The notes: generated by a model from the letters alone, not told the origin. 64,000 bases of DNA from Chryseobacterium sp. Leaf394 (GCF_001424105.1 NZ_LMQH01000014.1:133593-197592); one strand, 5' to 3'; positions 43,545 through 53,067 are shown, counted from the stretch's first letter. Numbers and translations are program-made.

Positions 43545-44291
43545 TTAATATCCTTCACCGGATGACTGATTTTCCAGTAAAGCCAAAGCGGATGAGGTTC
43601 CGATTCTTTTTACGCCGAGATTAATCATTTTCACGGCATCAGAGTGATTCCGTACGCCTCCTGCAGCTTTTACAGGAAGTTTTCCTGCACTCTCCAACAT
43701 GATTCTTATGCCTTCAAAAGTCGCTCCGTTGGGCTTCCCATCTTTGGTTTCATAGAAGCCGGTAGATGATTTAACAAATATTGCTGAAAGGTTATTTTCA
43801 TCAAAATTTTCTTCTGCCCAGTTTGAAATTTTTCCGGTTAAGTCTGCAATCTGATCATCAGATAATGCCGCAATTTCAATGATCCATTTGGCAATCTTCT
43901 GATGCTGAAGACACAGTTTTGTGCACTCCAGAAATTCAGTTTTTACCAAATCAATATTTCCGTTGAGGTATTCTGAATAATTAATGACAAAATCAAGTTC
44001 GTCAGCGCCGTCGTCAATGGCTTTTCGGGCTTCGGCAAGTTTTTCTTCAACTGAATCCGTTCCTTCATGAAAGCCGATTACAGTTCCGATTTTCACATCA
44101 GAATTTTTATCGGTCAGAAACTTTTTAATTTCAGAAACATATTCGGGCCTTATCATCACGGCAAAAATTCCGTTGTCGTTGGCTTCGGTTGCCAGCTCTC
44201 TGTCTTTCTGAACTGTCTGTTCCTCTGACAGACCGGATTGCTGCGGTGTTTTAAGATAAGTTGAATCTAAATAATCTGCGATATTCATCAA
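43545..44291 (-). CDS. deoC: Deoxyribose-phosphate aldolase
   Basis: 248-residue DERA class I aldolase. Conserved VGFHEGTD-like start of the barrel (GTVIGFHEGT), ELDFVINYSEYLNGN, and the Schiff-base lysine in IFVKSSTGFYETK; VKAAGGVRNHSDA ends the active site. It cleaves 2-deoxyribose 5-phosphate to acetaldehyde and glyceraldehyde 3-phosphate in nucleoside use. Directly follows the Lrp-type gene (the stop of which is the next base), so the two are co-transcribed. Confidence 0.95.
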   Translation of the reverse strand: MMNIADYLDSTYLKTPQQSGLSEEQTVQKDRELATEANDNGIFAVMIRPEYVSEIKKFLTDKNSDVKIGTVIGFHEGTDSVEEKLAEARKAIDDGADELDFVINYSEYLNGNIDLVKTEFLECTKLCLQHQKIAKWIIEIAALSDDQIADLTGKISNWAEENFDENNLSAIFVKSSTGFYETKDGKPNGATFEGIRIMLESAGKLPVKAAGGVRNHSDAVKMINLGVKRIGTSSALALLENQSSGEGY

Positions 44292-44762
44292 TTATACTTT
44301 AAGCTGTCTTGCAATGCTCTGTTCTAGAGAAATAAATGTTTCAGTACGGGTTACTCCCTTGAATTTCTGCAGTTTACTCAAAATCTGCATAAGGTGGTCG
44401 TTATCCTTGCACAGAACTTTAATAAAAACGGCGTAGTTTCCGGTGGTGTAATGCGCTTCCACTACTTCATTCACTTCCTTCAGGGCTTTTACAACATCTG
44501 CGTAGTGACTTGGCTGGTCAAGAAATATTCCGATAAAGGAAACTACTTTAAAACCGATTTTTTTAGGATTTAAAAAAGAAATGGTACTTTCTATCACACC
44601 TGCGTGCTCCAGTTTTTTTATTCTCTGGTGAACTGCAGTGGTTGAGATCCCGACTTTAGACGAGATGTGTGCAAGTGAAGTCTTGGAGTTGTCCATCAGC
44701 ATGTAAATAATCTGCTTGTCGATGGCATCCAGATAGTAGTCAGTATTGTTAGCGTTCTTCAT
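44292..44762 (-). CDS. Lrp/AsnC-family regulator
   Basis: 156 residues. Lrp-type winged helix-turn-helix near the N-terminus (LDAIDKQIIYMLMDNSKTSL, HISSKVGISTTAVHQRIKKL) and an asnC-type ligand domain (about 75-150). It is co-transcribed with deoC and is the only regulator in the operon, so it may sense a metabolite linked to it, but classical deo control is not by Lrp. Confidence 0.85.
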   Translation of the reverse strand: MKNANNTDYYLDAIDKQIIYMLMDNSKTSLAHISSKVGISTTAVHQRIKKLEHAGVIESTISFLNPKKIGFKVVSFIGIFLDQPSHYADVVKALKEVNEVVEAHYTTGNYAVFIKVLCKDNDHLMQILSKLQKFKGVTRTETFISLEQSIARQLKV

Positions 44763-44809
44763 TTTTGATTTAGTTTAATGTTTTTAAAGAAATGATGTTA
44801 ATTTATATC

Positions 44810-45742
44810 TTAGTTTTTTAGTTTAACGAGAACAGGAAAATGATCGCTGTAGCCTCCCAGATAGCGTGTTCCGGCAAAGGTTCTGAATGGTCTTCCTGAG
44901 AGATTTCTGGACTTTAATGTGAGTTGGGGGTGATTAAAAACCTCTGCCATCTCAAACTGCAGCTGATCTTCCTGATGATAAAAATTCCCTGACAGTAGAA
45001 TTTGATCAAATAACAAACCACTTTTGTAGTGAAATGTAGAATATTTTTTGTTAAAAAATAAATCTGCAAAAGGATTTTCAAGTGCATTCTTCTGAAACGT
45101 CTTGCCTGAGAGGATTTCCAGCACTTCATCATCAGGATTTTCATTAAAATCTCCGCAGACAATTACTTTCTCATCCGCGTTTTCCTGGATTTTGTCTATT
45201 CTGTTTCTTAATTCCTGAAGAATGTATGATCTTTTTGGCTTATTGACGTCTTTTTCTCTTTTAGAGGGAAGGTGAAGTACAAATACGTTAATGATTTCTT
45301 CCTCAAATTTTACTTTGGCAAAAAGTATATCACGTGTGGTGTCATAATATTTTTCGTCAAGGCCCGATTCTTCGAAGAAAAAAGTAATAGGTTCAGATTC
45401 TAAAATTTCAATTTTGGAATGATCGTACAGAAGTGCGACGTCTACATTTCTTTCATCCAGAGATTTGTAGTGCAGAATACCGTATTTCCCCTGAAGAGGT
45501 TCTGTCTGAATTAAATCTTTCAGAACATGATCTCCGGAAATTTCGGCAAGACCGATCATGAAAGGCAATTGATGATGCTGCTCTCCGATCAGCCGAAAAG
45601 CATGTGCAATTTTATTAAGTTTATACTGATACTTTCTGAAATCCCAGTTGAAAAGACCACTTTTGGTTTTCTCAGACTTATGGCCTGCATTAGAATCCGG
45701 TAAAAACAAATTTTCAACGTTATAGAATGCAAAAATCTCCAT
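44810..45742 (-). CDS. Endonuclease/exonuclease/phosphatase-fold protein
   Basis: 310 residues from the ATG at 45742 (upstream frame to 45865 lacks support). EEP fold: YNVENLF near the N-terminus, INVFVLHLPSKR, VCGDFNENPDDEV with the catalytic Asp/Asn, and GYSDHFPVLVKL at the end. Such proteins cut phosphodiesters in nucleic acids, lipids or other substrates. No signal peptide is seen. Specific substrate unknown. Confidence 0.82.
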   Translation of the reverse strand: MEIFAFYNVENLFLPDSNAGHKSEKTKSGLFNWDFRKYQYKLNKIAHAFRLIGEQHHQLPFMIGLAEISGDHVLKDLIQTEPLQGKYGILHYKSLDERNVDVALLYDHSKIEILESEPITFFFEESGLDEKYYDTTRDILFAKVKFEEEIINVFVLHLPSKREKDVNKPKRSYILQELRNRIDKIQENADEKVIVCGDFNENPDDEVLEILSGKTFQKNALENPFADLFFNKKYSTFHYKSGLLFDQILLSGNFYHQEDQLQFEMAEVFNHPQLTLKSRNLSGRPFRTFAGTRYLGGYSDHFPVLVKLKN

Positions 45743-45960
45743 GATTTGTTTGCGAAAAATTAATATTCTACCTAGCCTTTCAAAAATTTGTGTGGTTAAA
45801 AATACAAATAGTTTTTGATGAATCGGTATTTTAATTGATATTTTAAGGTTAATTCTTATAAACATAATGATATTTCATTGATTTACAAAAAAATAGAGTT
45901 TAAAATAAATGTGAAATTAAATTCGGATAAAAACGTCGGTAAAATTTTCAATTTTATAAT

Positions 45961-46632
45961 CTACAGTAAGTCAGGTCTTTTCTCTGTAGTAATGCGTACA
46001 GCCTCTTCGTAACGCCAGTCTTCAATCATTTTAGAATTTCCGCTGAGCAGAATTTTAGGAACCTCAAGACCTTTATAGACCTCGGGTCTCGTGTAGATTG
46101 GTGGCGACAGAAGATCATCCTGAAAACTGTCTGTCAAAGCACTCTGTTCATCATTTAAAACTCCCGGTAAAAGTCTGATCACAGAATCAGCCAAAACGCA
46201 GGCAGCAAGTTCGCCACCCGTTAAAACATAATCACCGATCGAAATTTCTCTGGTAATGTGAAGTTCTCTCACGCGCTGATCAATACCTTTGTAATGACCA
46301 CAGAGAAAAATTAAATTGTTTTTTATAGAAAGTGTGTTGGCGATTTTTTGGTTTAAAGTAACACCGTCGGGGGTGAGATAAATTACTTCATCATAATCAC
46401 GCTTAGCTTTGAGTTCAGAAATACATTTATCTATCGGTTCAATCATCATCACCATTCCGGCCCCGCCACCGTAAGGTTCGTCATCTATCTGCCGGTGTTT
46501 GTTGACTGACCAGTTTCTGAGCTGATGAAAATGAACTTCGGCAACGCCTTTATCCACCGCCCGTTTAAGTATAGATGTTTGAAATGGACTTTCCATGAGC
46601 TCTGGAAGTACGCTTATAATATCAATTCTCAT
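45961..46632 (-). CDS. trmD: tRNA (guanine37-N1)-methyltransferase
   Basis: 223-residue TrmD, with the SPOUT knot motifs VYLTPDGVTLNQK, LIFLCGHYKGIDQRV and ISIGDYVLTGGELAACVLAD. It methylates G37 in tRNAs to prevent frameshifting. It overlaps the upstream NDH-2 gene by 4 bases (ATGA type). Confidence 0.96.
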   Translation of the reverse strand: MRIDIISVLPELMESPFQTSILKRAVDKGVAEVHFHQLRNWSVNKHRQIDDEPYGGGAGMVMMIEPIDKCISELKAKRDYDEVIYLTPDGVTLNQKIANTLSIKNNLIFLCGHYKGIDQRVRELHITREISIGDYVLTGGELAACVLADSVIRLLPGVLNDEQSALTDSFQDDLLSPPIYTRPEVYKGLEVPKILLSGNSKMIEDWRYEEAVRITTEKRPDLL

Positions 46633-47891
46633 TGTAATGTTCCGTTTTTCTTATTGGATAAAATGATCAGTCGCAAAGACGAATCTTTATTAAAATAACT
46701 CCACATCCAGTTAAAGAACACGGCAAGTTTATTTCTGACGCTCAAAATTAGCATTAAGTGAAGGAACATCCAAAAATACCACGCAATAAAGCCCTGAAAT
46801 TTAATAAAAGGCAGATCAACTACGGCTCTGTGTTTGCCGATGGTCGCGAGAGAACCTTTGTCATCGTACTCATATTCAGTCCATTCTGACTGATTTTTTT
46901 TCAGGAAATTTCTGCCTAAATTTTTTGCCTGATTGATCGCTACATTTGCTACCTGAGGGTGTCCCTGAGGATATTTTGGAGTTTCCATGTAAGCGATGTC
47001 TCCGATGGCATAAATATTATCAAGACCTTTGATTTTGTTGAATCTGTCGGTGATGTATCGGTTTCTGATGATTTTTTCCTGCTCAAATCCGTCGATGATA
47101 TTTCCAATAACTCCAGCTGCCCAGATGACGTTGTTGGAGGCAATCTGTTTTCCGCTTTTCATGTAAACCCTGTCGCCATCGTAATCGGTAACATATTCGC
47201 CACTCAGAAAATCTACACCGAGATCCTTCAGATATTTTTCAGATTGAGTCTGAGCTTCGTCGCTCATTACTGCCAACGGTTTTTCGGTAGAACTTACGAG
47301 GATGATTTTAAGATTGTCGAAATTCATGTAAGGATAATCTCTGGGAAGAATTTCTTTTTTCATTTCAGAAAAAGCACCGGCCAGCTCCACGCCCGTTGGT
47401 CCGCTCCCAACGATAACGATGTTCCAGTTGCCGTCGTCACTGCGGCTTTTTTCAAGAATTAATTTCTCGAAAGTCATTAAAACATGATTTCTGATGCTGA
47501 TGGCTTCCTGAGTGTTTTTCATCCCGAAAGCTCTGGATTCCATTTCTTTATTGCCGAAAAAATTGGTTTTACAGCCTGTCGCGATAATCAGTTTATCATA
47601 ACTGAACTCTGCGCCATCGGTAATCACTTTATTTTGGGAAGGAATAATTTCTTTCACTTCGGTCAGCCTGAACTGTGTATTTCTCGACTGCTGAAAAATT
47701 TTACGGAAAGGGAAGGAAATGTTGGAAGGTTCGATCCGTCCGCATGCCACCTGATAGAAAAGAGGCTGAAACATGTGATGGTTTACGCGGTCGAGAACGA
47801 TGACCTTTTTGTTTTTGTTGTTCAGTGTTTTAGCGAGTTGCAAACCGGCAAATCCTCCTCCAATGATGATAACTTTCTCCCTTGTTTCCAT
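46629..47891 (-). CDS. NAD(P)/FAD-dependent oxidoreductase (type II NADH dehydrogenase)
   Basis: 420 residues. FAD-binding IIGGGFAGLQLA at 8-19, second dinucleotide motif IVGSGPTGVELAGAF near 160-175, and a C-terminal hydrophobic/membrane-binding segment (FIAWYFWMFLHLMLILSVRN). Typical of NDH-2, which oxidises NADH to reduce menaquinone without pumping protons. It is the first gene of a two-gene operon with trmD. Confidence 0.88.
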   Translation of the reverse strand: METREKVIIIGGGFAGLQLAKTLNNKNKKVIVLDRVNHHMFQPLFYQVACGRIEPSNISFPFRKIFQQSRNTQFRLTEVKEIIPSQNKVITDGAEFSYDKLIIATGCKTNFFGNKEMESRAFGMKNTQEAISIRNHVLMTFEKLILEKSRSDDGNWNIVIVGSGPTGVELAGAFSEMKKEILPRDYPYMNFDNLKIILVSSTEKPLAVMSDEAQTQSEKYLKDLGVDFLSGEYVTDYDGDRVYMKSGKQIASNNVIWAAGVIGNIIDGFEQEKIIRNRYITDRFNKIKGLDNIYAIGDIAYMETPKYPQGHPQVANVAINQAKNLGRNFLKKNQSEWTEYEYDDKGSLATIGKHRAVVDLPFIKFQGFIAWYFWMFLHLMLILSVRNKLAVFFNWMWSYFNKDSSLRLIILSNKKNGTLQ

Positions 47892-47896
47892 AGTAA

Positions 47897-47904
47897 CAAA
47901 TTTA
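47897..47904 (-). promoter_or_regulatory. -7 box of the NDH-2/trmD operon
   Basis: Minus-strand TAAATTTG, six bases before the start codon, which implies a very short or absent leader. Confidence 0.45.
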
Positions 47905-47936
47905 CAGATTTATTTTAGTAATTAATGTCAAAAACT

Positions 47937-47944
47937 TAGTTTTG
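47937..47944 (+). promoter_or_regulatory. -7 box of the GH25 gene
   Basis: TAGTTTTG, eight bases before the ATG at 47952, again implying almost no leader. Confidence 0.45.
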
Positions 47945-47951
47945 CATAGCA

Positions 47952-48815
47952 ATGACAAAGAAAAGGTACACCAAAAAAGCTGCCACTAACCGACACAGAA
48001 ACAGACGCAAAAAATCAAATTTGCGAAGGATTATTGTTTTGGTAGTCCTTGCTGTGGCCTTGCTGGGAACCGGTTTTTATCTGAAACAGAAAATTTCTTA
48101 TTATTACGCTCTGTATTTTAATAAAACCTCGCACAAAAAACTAAAAAACTCTGAGCGTGAAGCTGCAAGAATTCAGAAAATCATCAGCGAAAATTTAGAT
48201 AAAACTTACGGTCTTGATATTTCTCATTATCAAAATAAAGAGGATATCAAATGGGACAGTCTGAGCATTGGCAACAAAACCATTCCACTGGAATTTGTGG
48301 TGATGAGAGCTACGATGGGAAACGCCAATGCAGACCGTCATTTCAATGATTTCTGGGAGCTGGCAAAAAAGCATGAACTGATTCGGGGAGCTTATCATTT
48401 TTACCGTGCCGACGAAGATCCTGTACGTCAGGCCAACAATTTTCTTGAGAATGTAAAGCTCGAAAGCGGAGATCTTCCTCCAATTTTGGATATCGAAAAG
48501 ATTCCAAGAAAAAAATCTAAAGAAAAATTAGTGGAAGATTTGAAGGTTTGGTGCAAAATAGTGGAAGAAACTTATGGTAAAAAGCCGATTATTTACACGT
48601 ACTACCATTACTACAAAGATTTTCTTAAAGGTGAATTTGATGATTATCCTCTTTGGTTAGCCAACTACAACGATGTCCCGACACCTTCACCAGATGACCA
48701 TTTTGATTTCTGGCAGTTTACCGAAAACGGAATTGTACACGGTATCAACACCAAGGTTGATCTGGATCTGTACAACGGAAGCCTTTGGTCACTGAAAAGT
48801 TTGACTTTGGATTAA
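47952..48815 (+). CDS. GH25-family lysozyme, membrane-anchored
   Basis: 287 residues. A basic N-terminus and a membrane segment (RIIVLVVLAVALLGTGFYLK, about 25-45), then a GH25 muramidase domain with YGLDISHYQNKEDIKWDSL, FVVMRATMGN, DRHFNDFWELAKKHELIRGA and LPPILDIEKIP; the acidic catalytic residues of GH25 lie in the DIS and DIE contexts. It would cut peptidoglycan outside the inner membrane. It is divergent from NDH-2 and stands alone. Confidence 0.9.
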   Translation: MTKKRYTKKAATNRHRNRRKKSNLRRIIVLVVLAVALLGTGFYLKQKISYYYALYFNKTSHKKLKNSEREAARIQKIISENLDKTYGLDISHYQNKEDIKWDSLSIGNKTIPLEFVVMRATMGNANADRHFNDFWELAKKHELIRGAYHFYRADEDPVRQANNFLENVKLESGDLPPILDIEKIPRKKSKEKLVEDLKVWCKIVEETYGKKPIIYTYYHYYKDFLKGEFDDYPLWLANYNDVPTPSPDDHFDFWQFTENGIVHGINTKVDLDLYNGSLWSLKSLTLD

Positions 48816-48816
48816 C

Positions 48817-50463
48817 TTATCTCTTCAAAAATTCAACGATATCTTTATTAAGTTCATCGGCATTTTCAAACGGAATCATGTGCGTGGCATCTTGGTAAAT
48901 TTTCAGCTTTGCATTGGGTATTTGCTTTGAAATCAGCTCTGAATGTGCAGGCTTGATCACATCCCTTTCGCCGACAATCACCAAAACTTCAGACTGAATT
49001 CTATTTAAATCTTTGCCTGAAATATTCGGTTCTTTCAGCATCAGTTTAAGCAATCTCAGTTCATTGAATTTCTTCGGATTTTTTTCATACTCCATTGCTT
49101 TGAGATTCAGTTTGAATGTAGTGATTAATTCATCATCAATTCCGTCAACAGAGGCGTTGGCTCCGATGGTAATCAGTTTGTTTAAATTTTCAGGATATTT
49201 TAAGGCAAATTCAAGTCCTGTAGTTCCACCGTCACTCCAGCCGGCAATGTTTACTTTTTTTAATCCTAAATCGTCGACTATAGCTTTCACGTCATCAGCG
49301 AAAATTTTATAGGTAAAATCTTTTTTAGTTTTGTCAGTACTTTTTCCCTGTGCTCTGGTGTCAATGGCTATTACTTTAAAATGTTTTGACAGTTCCGGAA
49401 TCTGCTGATAAAAATCTCTGATGCTTCCTGAATTTCCGTGGAGCAACAGCAGAGCCTCGCCCTCACCGTACGTTTCGAAGTACAGTTCTGCATCTTTCAG
49501 GTTCAAAACTTTACCTGCAGGAGCATTTTTTCCGTAAATTGATTTTTCGGCTTCCATATGATATTTGCTTACATCAGGAATAAGATGTGAAAGATGGCTA
49601 TTACTCTCATCCGATTCCTGCAATTCATTTTTTCCGTTTTTGTCTACTTTTACATCAATGTTAATCGCTGGAGCAGCCATGGTCATTTTTTCCCAGTTGC
49701 CATAGAATTTTCTCAAATAACCTGTTCTGAAAAGCGCGGCACTGATGTTAAGTCTTCCTTCAAATTCTTTTAAAAACTGAATTCCAACAAAAAACTTACC
49801 CTGAACCCAAATATTTTGGTCATTGACATCTAAAGTAAAGGTATCATCTACAATTTTATCCTTCGTCAGTTCGACAGTGATCTCTTCATCTAAAATACTT
49901 TCTCCCGGCAAGCCATTTTTTTCATTATAAATGGTGTAGCGCATGATTACAGGACGGTCTGCAGTGATGCTTGCGATATTGAGATGAATGTTTTTAATCT
50001 TGGATCTCTTACTCGCCTTAAATTCCAAAGCTGTTTCACCTAAAAAATTATCTTTGCTTAACTCAGGATTTACAGAATACATGACACTTTTCGTTTTTGT
50101 ATTCACGCCCCAGTTTTTATCAACAAACTTTTTGGGTGTAATTTTTACTTCCTGAATATTTTTGATTTTTTCCTGTAAGAAAATTTTTCGGTCATTTTGT
50201 TTTAGAAAATCATGAACACTTTCTGTGTAAGTTTCGTAACCAGCAACATCAATTCGGACTTTGGCAGAAGGATTTACATTCGAGAAATCGATAGAAAAGT
50301 GACCTTTCTCGTCACTGATGATCCCGGTGGTTTCTTTTTCAACACCTACTTTTACATAGGGAATCGGAGTGTTTTCTTCTTTAGACAAAACAGTTCCGGA
50401 AATAATCTGAGCCTGTAGCCAATACACCGTAAAAAACAGAATTAAAATATTGAGTTTCTTCAT
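48817..50463 (-). CDS. CarboxypepD_reg-like domain fused to alpha/beta hydrolase
   Basis: 548 residues from the ATG at 50463. Signal peptide MKKLNILILFFTVYWLQAQ, then a CarboxypepD_reg-like beta domain at about 20-100 (SGTVLSKEENTPIPYVKVGV), a less clear middle region (about 110-300), and an alpha/beta hydrolase with LLLLHGNSGS (oxyanion hole), the nucleophile elbow GWSDGG, an acid after RDVIKPAHSEL and the catalytic His in DATHMIPFENAD. It may act as an exported esterase or peptidase anchored through the N-terminal domain. Confidence 0.85.
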   Translation of the reverse strand: MKKLNILILFFTVYWLQAQIISGTVLSKEENTPIPYVKVGVEKETTGIISDEKGHFSIDFSNVNPSAKVRIDVAGYETYTESVHDFLKQNDRKIFLQEKIKNIQEVKITPKKFVDKNWGVNTKTKSVMYSVNPELSKDNFLGETALEFKASKRSKIKNIHLNIASITADRPVIMRYTIYNEKNGLPGESILDEEITVELTKDKIVDDTFTLDVNDQNIWVQGKFFVGIQFLKEFEGRLNISAALFRTGYLRKFYGNWEKMTMAAPAINIDVKVDKNGKNELQESDESNSHLSHLIPDVSKYHMEAEKSIYGKNAPAGKVLNLKDAELYFETYGEGEALLLLHGNSGSIRDFYQQIPELSKHFKVIAIDTRAQGKSTDKTKKDFTYKIFADDVKAIVDDLGLKKVNIAGWSDGGTTGLEFALKYPENLNKLITIGANASVDGIDDELITTFKLNLKAMEYEKNPKKFNELRLLKLMLKEPNISGKDLNRIQSEVLVIVGERDVIKPAHSELISKQIPNAKLKIYQDATHMIPFENADELNKDIVEFLKR

Positions 50464-50592
50464 AACAAAAGTTTGATGCAAAAATCAATATTACAGTTCA
50501 CAAACGCTCTTAATATGTTACTAAATTTAAAGAAGTTTTAGTTAAATAAAGTTTAAAAAAAATCACATCAAAGTGAGCGAGTCTATTTAAAT

Positions 50593-51723
50593 TTACTTAA
50601 ATGGTTTCCTCTGAACCCATTCTGTTTGTGGAGAAATTGAAGGGAAAATTCTGCTCATAAAAGGATTAATCAGAAAATTATTGTGCTTTATCAGACCAAA
50701 AATTTCGTAAGGTTCGGCGCCGATGGTAGATTTGATTTCTAATGCTGTTCTTCCGAAAATAATTCTTGAAAATTTTTCTTCAATACCGAATTTTACCATA
50801 TCCAGCAGCATGTTCAGATAAATTTGTTTTTCTTTCTGAAGATCTTTGTCGTAGCCTAAAAAATAAGTATCAACATCAGAATTATTTAAAATTAATGTAT
50901 AAAAACCAATCATTTGACCATTAAGAAAATATCCGAAAACTCTGAAATTGTCTTTCATTGATTCTTTGAGTCTGTAAAAATGATTTTCAGGTAGAAAAAA
51001 TGTATTGAAAGGTGCGTTATCGGCTACATTTTGATAAAGAATATTTATTTTTCCGCTCCACTTTTGAATATCATTTAAATCTAATTCTCTCTTCTCAATA
51101 TCTTTCGATTTTTTTCTGGCTGTGTTTGCTCTGCTACGGTATTTTGTAGAAAAATCATTCAGATAATTATCAAAACTTTGCCATGAGTCTTTTATTTTGA
51201 GCATCATATTTGGCTGTACAGAAAACCTGAAGTAAGGTTTGAAATTTTCCCCGGTGAACAGACCGATAAATTTGGTTCGGAAATCTTTATAAATAATCAG
51301 TGAAGATTTTCTGTACTTTTTCTGCATCAACTGTACAGCCTCGCCAAGCAAAGCCGATGCATCGTGAGTGCTTATCTTTTCATTATTAAAATAGAAAGCA
51401 TTTTGGCCTGTAAGCATATTGTTTCCTACAAACATCACATCTCTGCTGAATTTTTTTGCGAGGAAATTTTTAACATTACAGAACATTTCATCCTTTTGAA
51501 ATGTCTGATGCTGCGTAAAGCTCAGATACTGAAACAATGCGCCTCCCACAAGATTTTCATCAGCAAAAAATGCCGCAAAATAGCAGTCCATATTATCGGG
51601 TTTCGAATCTTCCAAAACTTCAAAATATCCGCGCGATAAAAGAATGTTCTGCTTCCCGACAACGCCGTCCCACGATGTAGGAAGTTCTTTTGCTGAATGA
51701 TAAATTTTAAAAGTGTACGCCAT
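50593..51723 (-). CDS. FemAB/GNAT-like acyltransferase
   Basis: 376 residues with a GNAT/FemAB-like layout: AAFFADENLVGGALFQYLSF in the N-terminal half and FRVFGYFLNGQMIGFYTLIL in the second. Related proteins transfer amino acids or acyl groups. The C-terminal KFSRIIFGRTALEIKSTIGA also fits this fold. Starts directly after a hairpin containing a -7 box at 51736. Function not specific. Confidence 0.65.
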   Translation of the reverse strand: MAYTFKIYHSAKELPTSWDGVVGKQNILLSRGYFEVLEDSKPDNMDCYFAAFFADENLVGGALFQYLSFTQHQTFQKDEMFCNVKNFLAKKFSRDVMFVGNNMLTGQNAFYFNNEKISTHDASALLGEAVQLMQKKYRKSSLIIYKDFRTKFIGLFTGENFKPYFRFSVQPNMMLKIKDSWQSFDNYLNDFSTKYRSRANTARKKSKDIEKRELDLNDIQKWSGKINILYQNVADNAPFNTFFLPENHFYRLKESMKDNFRVFGYFLNGQMIGFYTLILNNSDVDTYFLGYDKDLQKEKQIYLNMLLDMVKFGIEEKFSRIIFGRTALEIKSTIGAEPYEIFGLIKHNNFLINPFMSRIFPSISPQTEWVQRKPFK

Positions 51724-51751
51724 AAAAAAAGGTCACAAATGTAACCTTTAA
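51724..51751 (-). terminator. Hairpin ending the DUF1761 gene and overlapping the next promoter
   Basis: Minus strand: AAAGGTtACAttTGTgACCTTT followed by TTTT and directly by the ATG at 51723. The hairpin contains a -7 box TACATTTG (51736-51743). Confidence 0.5.
51736..51743 (-). promoter_or_regulatory. -7 box within the hairpin
   Basis: Minus-strand TACATTTG lies in the hairpin between the DUF1761 stop and the FemAB/GNAT-like start, about 12 bases before that start. Confidence 0.4.
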
Positions 51752-51764
51752 TTTTAAATTGAAA

Positions 51765-52283
51765 TTATTTCGGTGTGGTTAAATTAAAACCATCCAAAGC
51801 GTACCATCCGCAGATAATTCCTCCCATGATTGTAATTGTTATGGTCCAGTAACCTGCATTCAGCATTACATATTTCCAGGTTTTTCTTTCAAAAGCAGCG
51901 TTGATTCCGAAAAGTGGGAATACAAAGAAAATCCCAGTCATAAACGAATGTAGAGCACCATGGCCAAACGATCTGTACGCCATTCTGTACTCATTCATAA
52001 ACGCCGTGTAAGACGTTTTGGCAAGCGTTTCATTGCCACCAATCATTCCCAAAGCACCAAACTGATGAATCGTTACAAACTGCAGGAACATGCCGATCAG
52101 TATCGACAAAAATATGCTGAAAAGAAAGATGAAGAGCATATTTGATTTCTTTATTTTGTCTTCACTTACTCCTGCAATTCTCATCCAAACCGTTCCGAAA
52201 ACTTTTGGATGATACCAGATAAAGCCCGTAATTAAAGGAACCAAAGCAGCTGTGAGAATGGCGAAAAAATTGGTTGGCAACAT
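51765..52283 (-). CDS. DUF1761 family membrane protein
   Basis: 172 residues with four to five membrane segments. TNFFAILTAALVPLITGFIW, then YHPKVFG (family signature), FGHGALHSFMTGIFFVFPLF and a C-terminal TITIMGGIICGWYAL. The family has no assigned function. Confidence 0.8.
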   Translation of the reverse strand: MLPTNFFAILTAALVPLITGFIWYHPKVFGTVWMRIAGVSEDKIKKSNMLFIFLFSIFLSILIGMFLQFVTIHQFGALGMIGGNETLAKTSYTAFMNEYRMAYRSFGHGALHSFMTGIFFVFPLFGINAAFERKTWKYVMLNAGYWTITITIMGGIICGWYALDGFNLTTPK

Positions 52284-52382
52284 GATTTTGTGTTTTAAAT
52301 GATTGTTGCATAAATCTACATTAAAAAATGGTACGGTTAAAAATTTGATTAAAAAATTTGAATCAATGCATTTAAGATTGAA

Positions 52383-53000
52383 TTATTTTAAAAAATCAAA
52401 AATTTTAAGTAGGTCTTCAGGGAAGATAATGTAATAATATATCATGTTGGGAATCGCAGAAACTAAAGAAAGTACAATTGCAAAAACAGGAACTAAGGCA
52501 TACATAATCCAAGGAAATTTCCGTTTCCGGACAAATTTTTTAATCATCGCATGCCAAATAATTTTCACCCGTTCTTTATCATTCCACAAAATAGCAAAAC
52601 AGAGAATAAAATAAAATGCAAATCTGAAAGAAAAGGCATTTCCCATCGCGTTATTCATAAAGCTGATATCCATTAATACAATATTTGCCGCTACAGGAAT
52701 GAAAAAAATAACACCAAGGATTGCCGTAGATTCAAACAGCAGCAGTAACCCTGTGACAATTTGAAGAATTCCGACTGTTGTTTGGAAAGGTCCATGATCA
52801 AAAAGATACCACATCACTTGAAACAGAGGCAGATCTTTTAGTGGCTTACTCATTTCTGCAGCAGAAATTCCAAACTGACCACCGGTTGTGAGTTTACCGT
52901 AACCGTAGTGAATAAACGTGTAAGCCAAAAGAAATCTGGATACCAAAATGAAATAATCCCAATATCTTTTTCTGGAAACCGCAGGTAATTTTGCTGTCAT
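52383..53000 (-). CDS. DoxX-like membrane protein
   Basis: 205 residues from the ATG at 53000. Five or so membrane segments; RYWDYFILVSRFLLAYTFIH, YGYGKLTTGGQFG and VTGLLLLFESTAILGVIFFI fit the DoxX/DoxD-like family, often linked to redox functions. It is divergent from the ABC-F gene at 53068. Confidence 0.75.
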   Translation of the reverse strand: MTAKLPAVSRKRYWDYFILVSRFLLAYTFIHYGYGKLTTGGQFGISAAEMSKPLKDLPLFQVMWYLFDHGPFQTTVGILQIVTGLLLLFESTAILGVIFFIPVAANIVLMDISFMNNAMGNAFSFRFAFYFILCFAILWNDKERVKIIWHAMIKKFVRKRKFPWIMYALVPVFAIVLSLVSAIPNMIYYYIIFPEDLLKIFDFLK

Positions 53001-53067
53001 ATTTTTAAGGTTTAAATTTTGTACTTTTGCCGCTCGATTCAATATCAATCAAAAGCTTCACATTATA

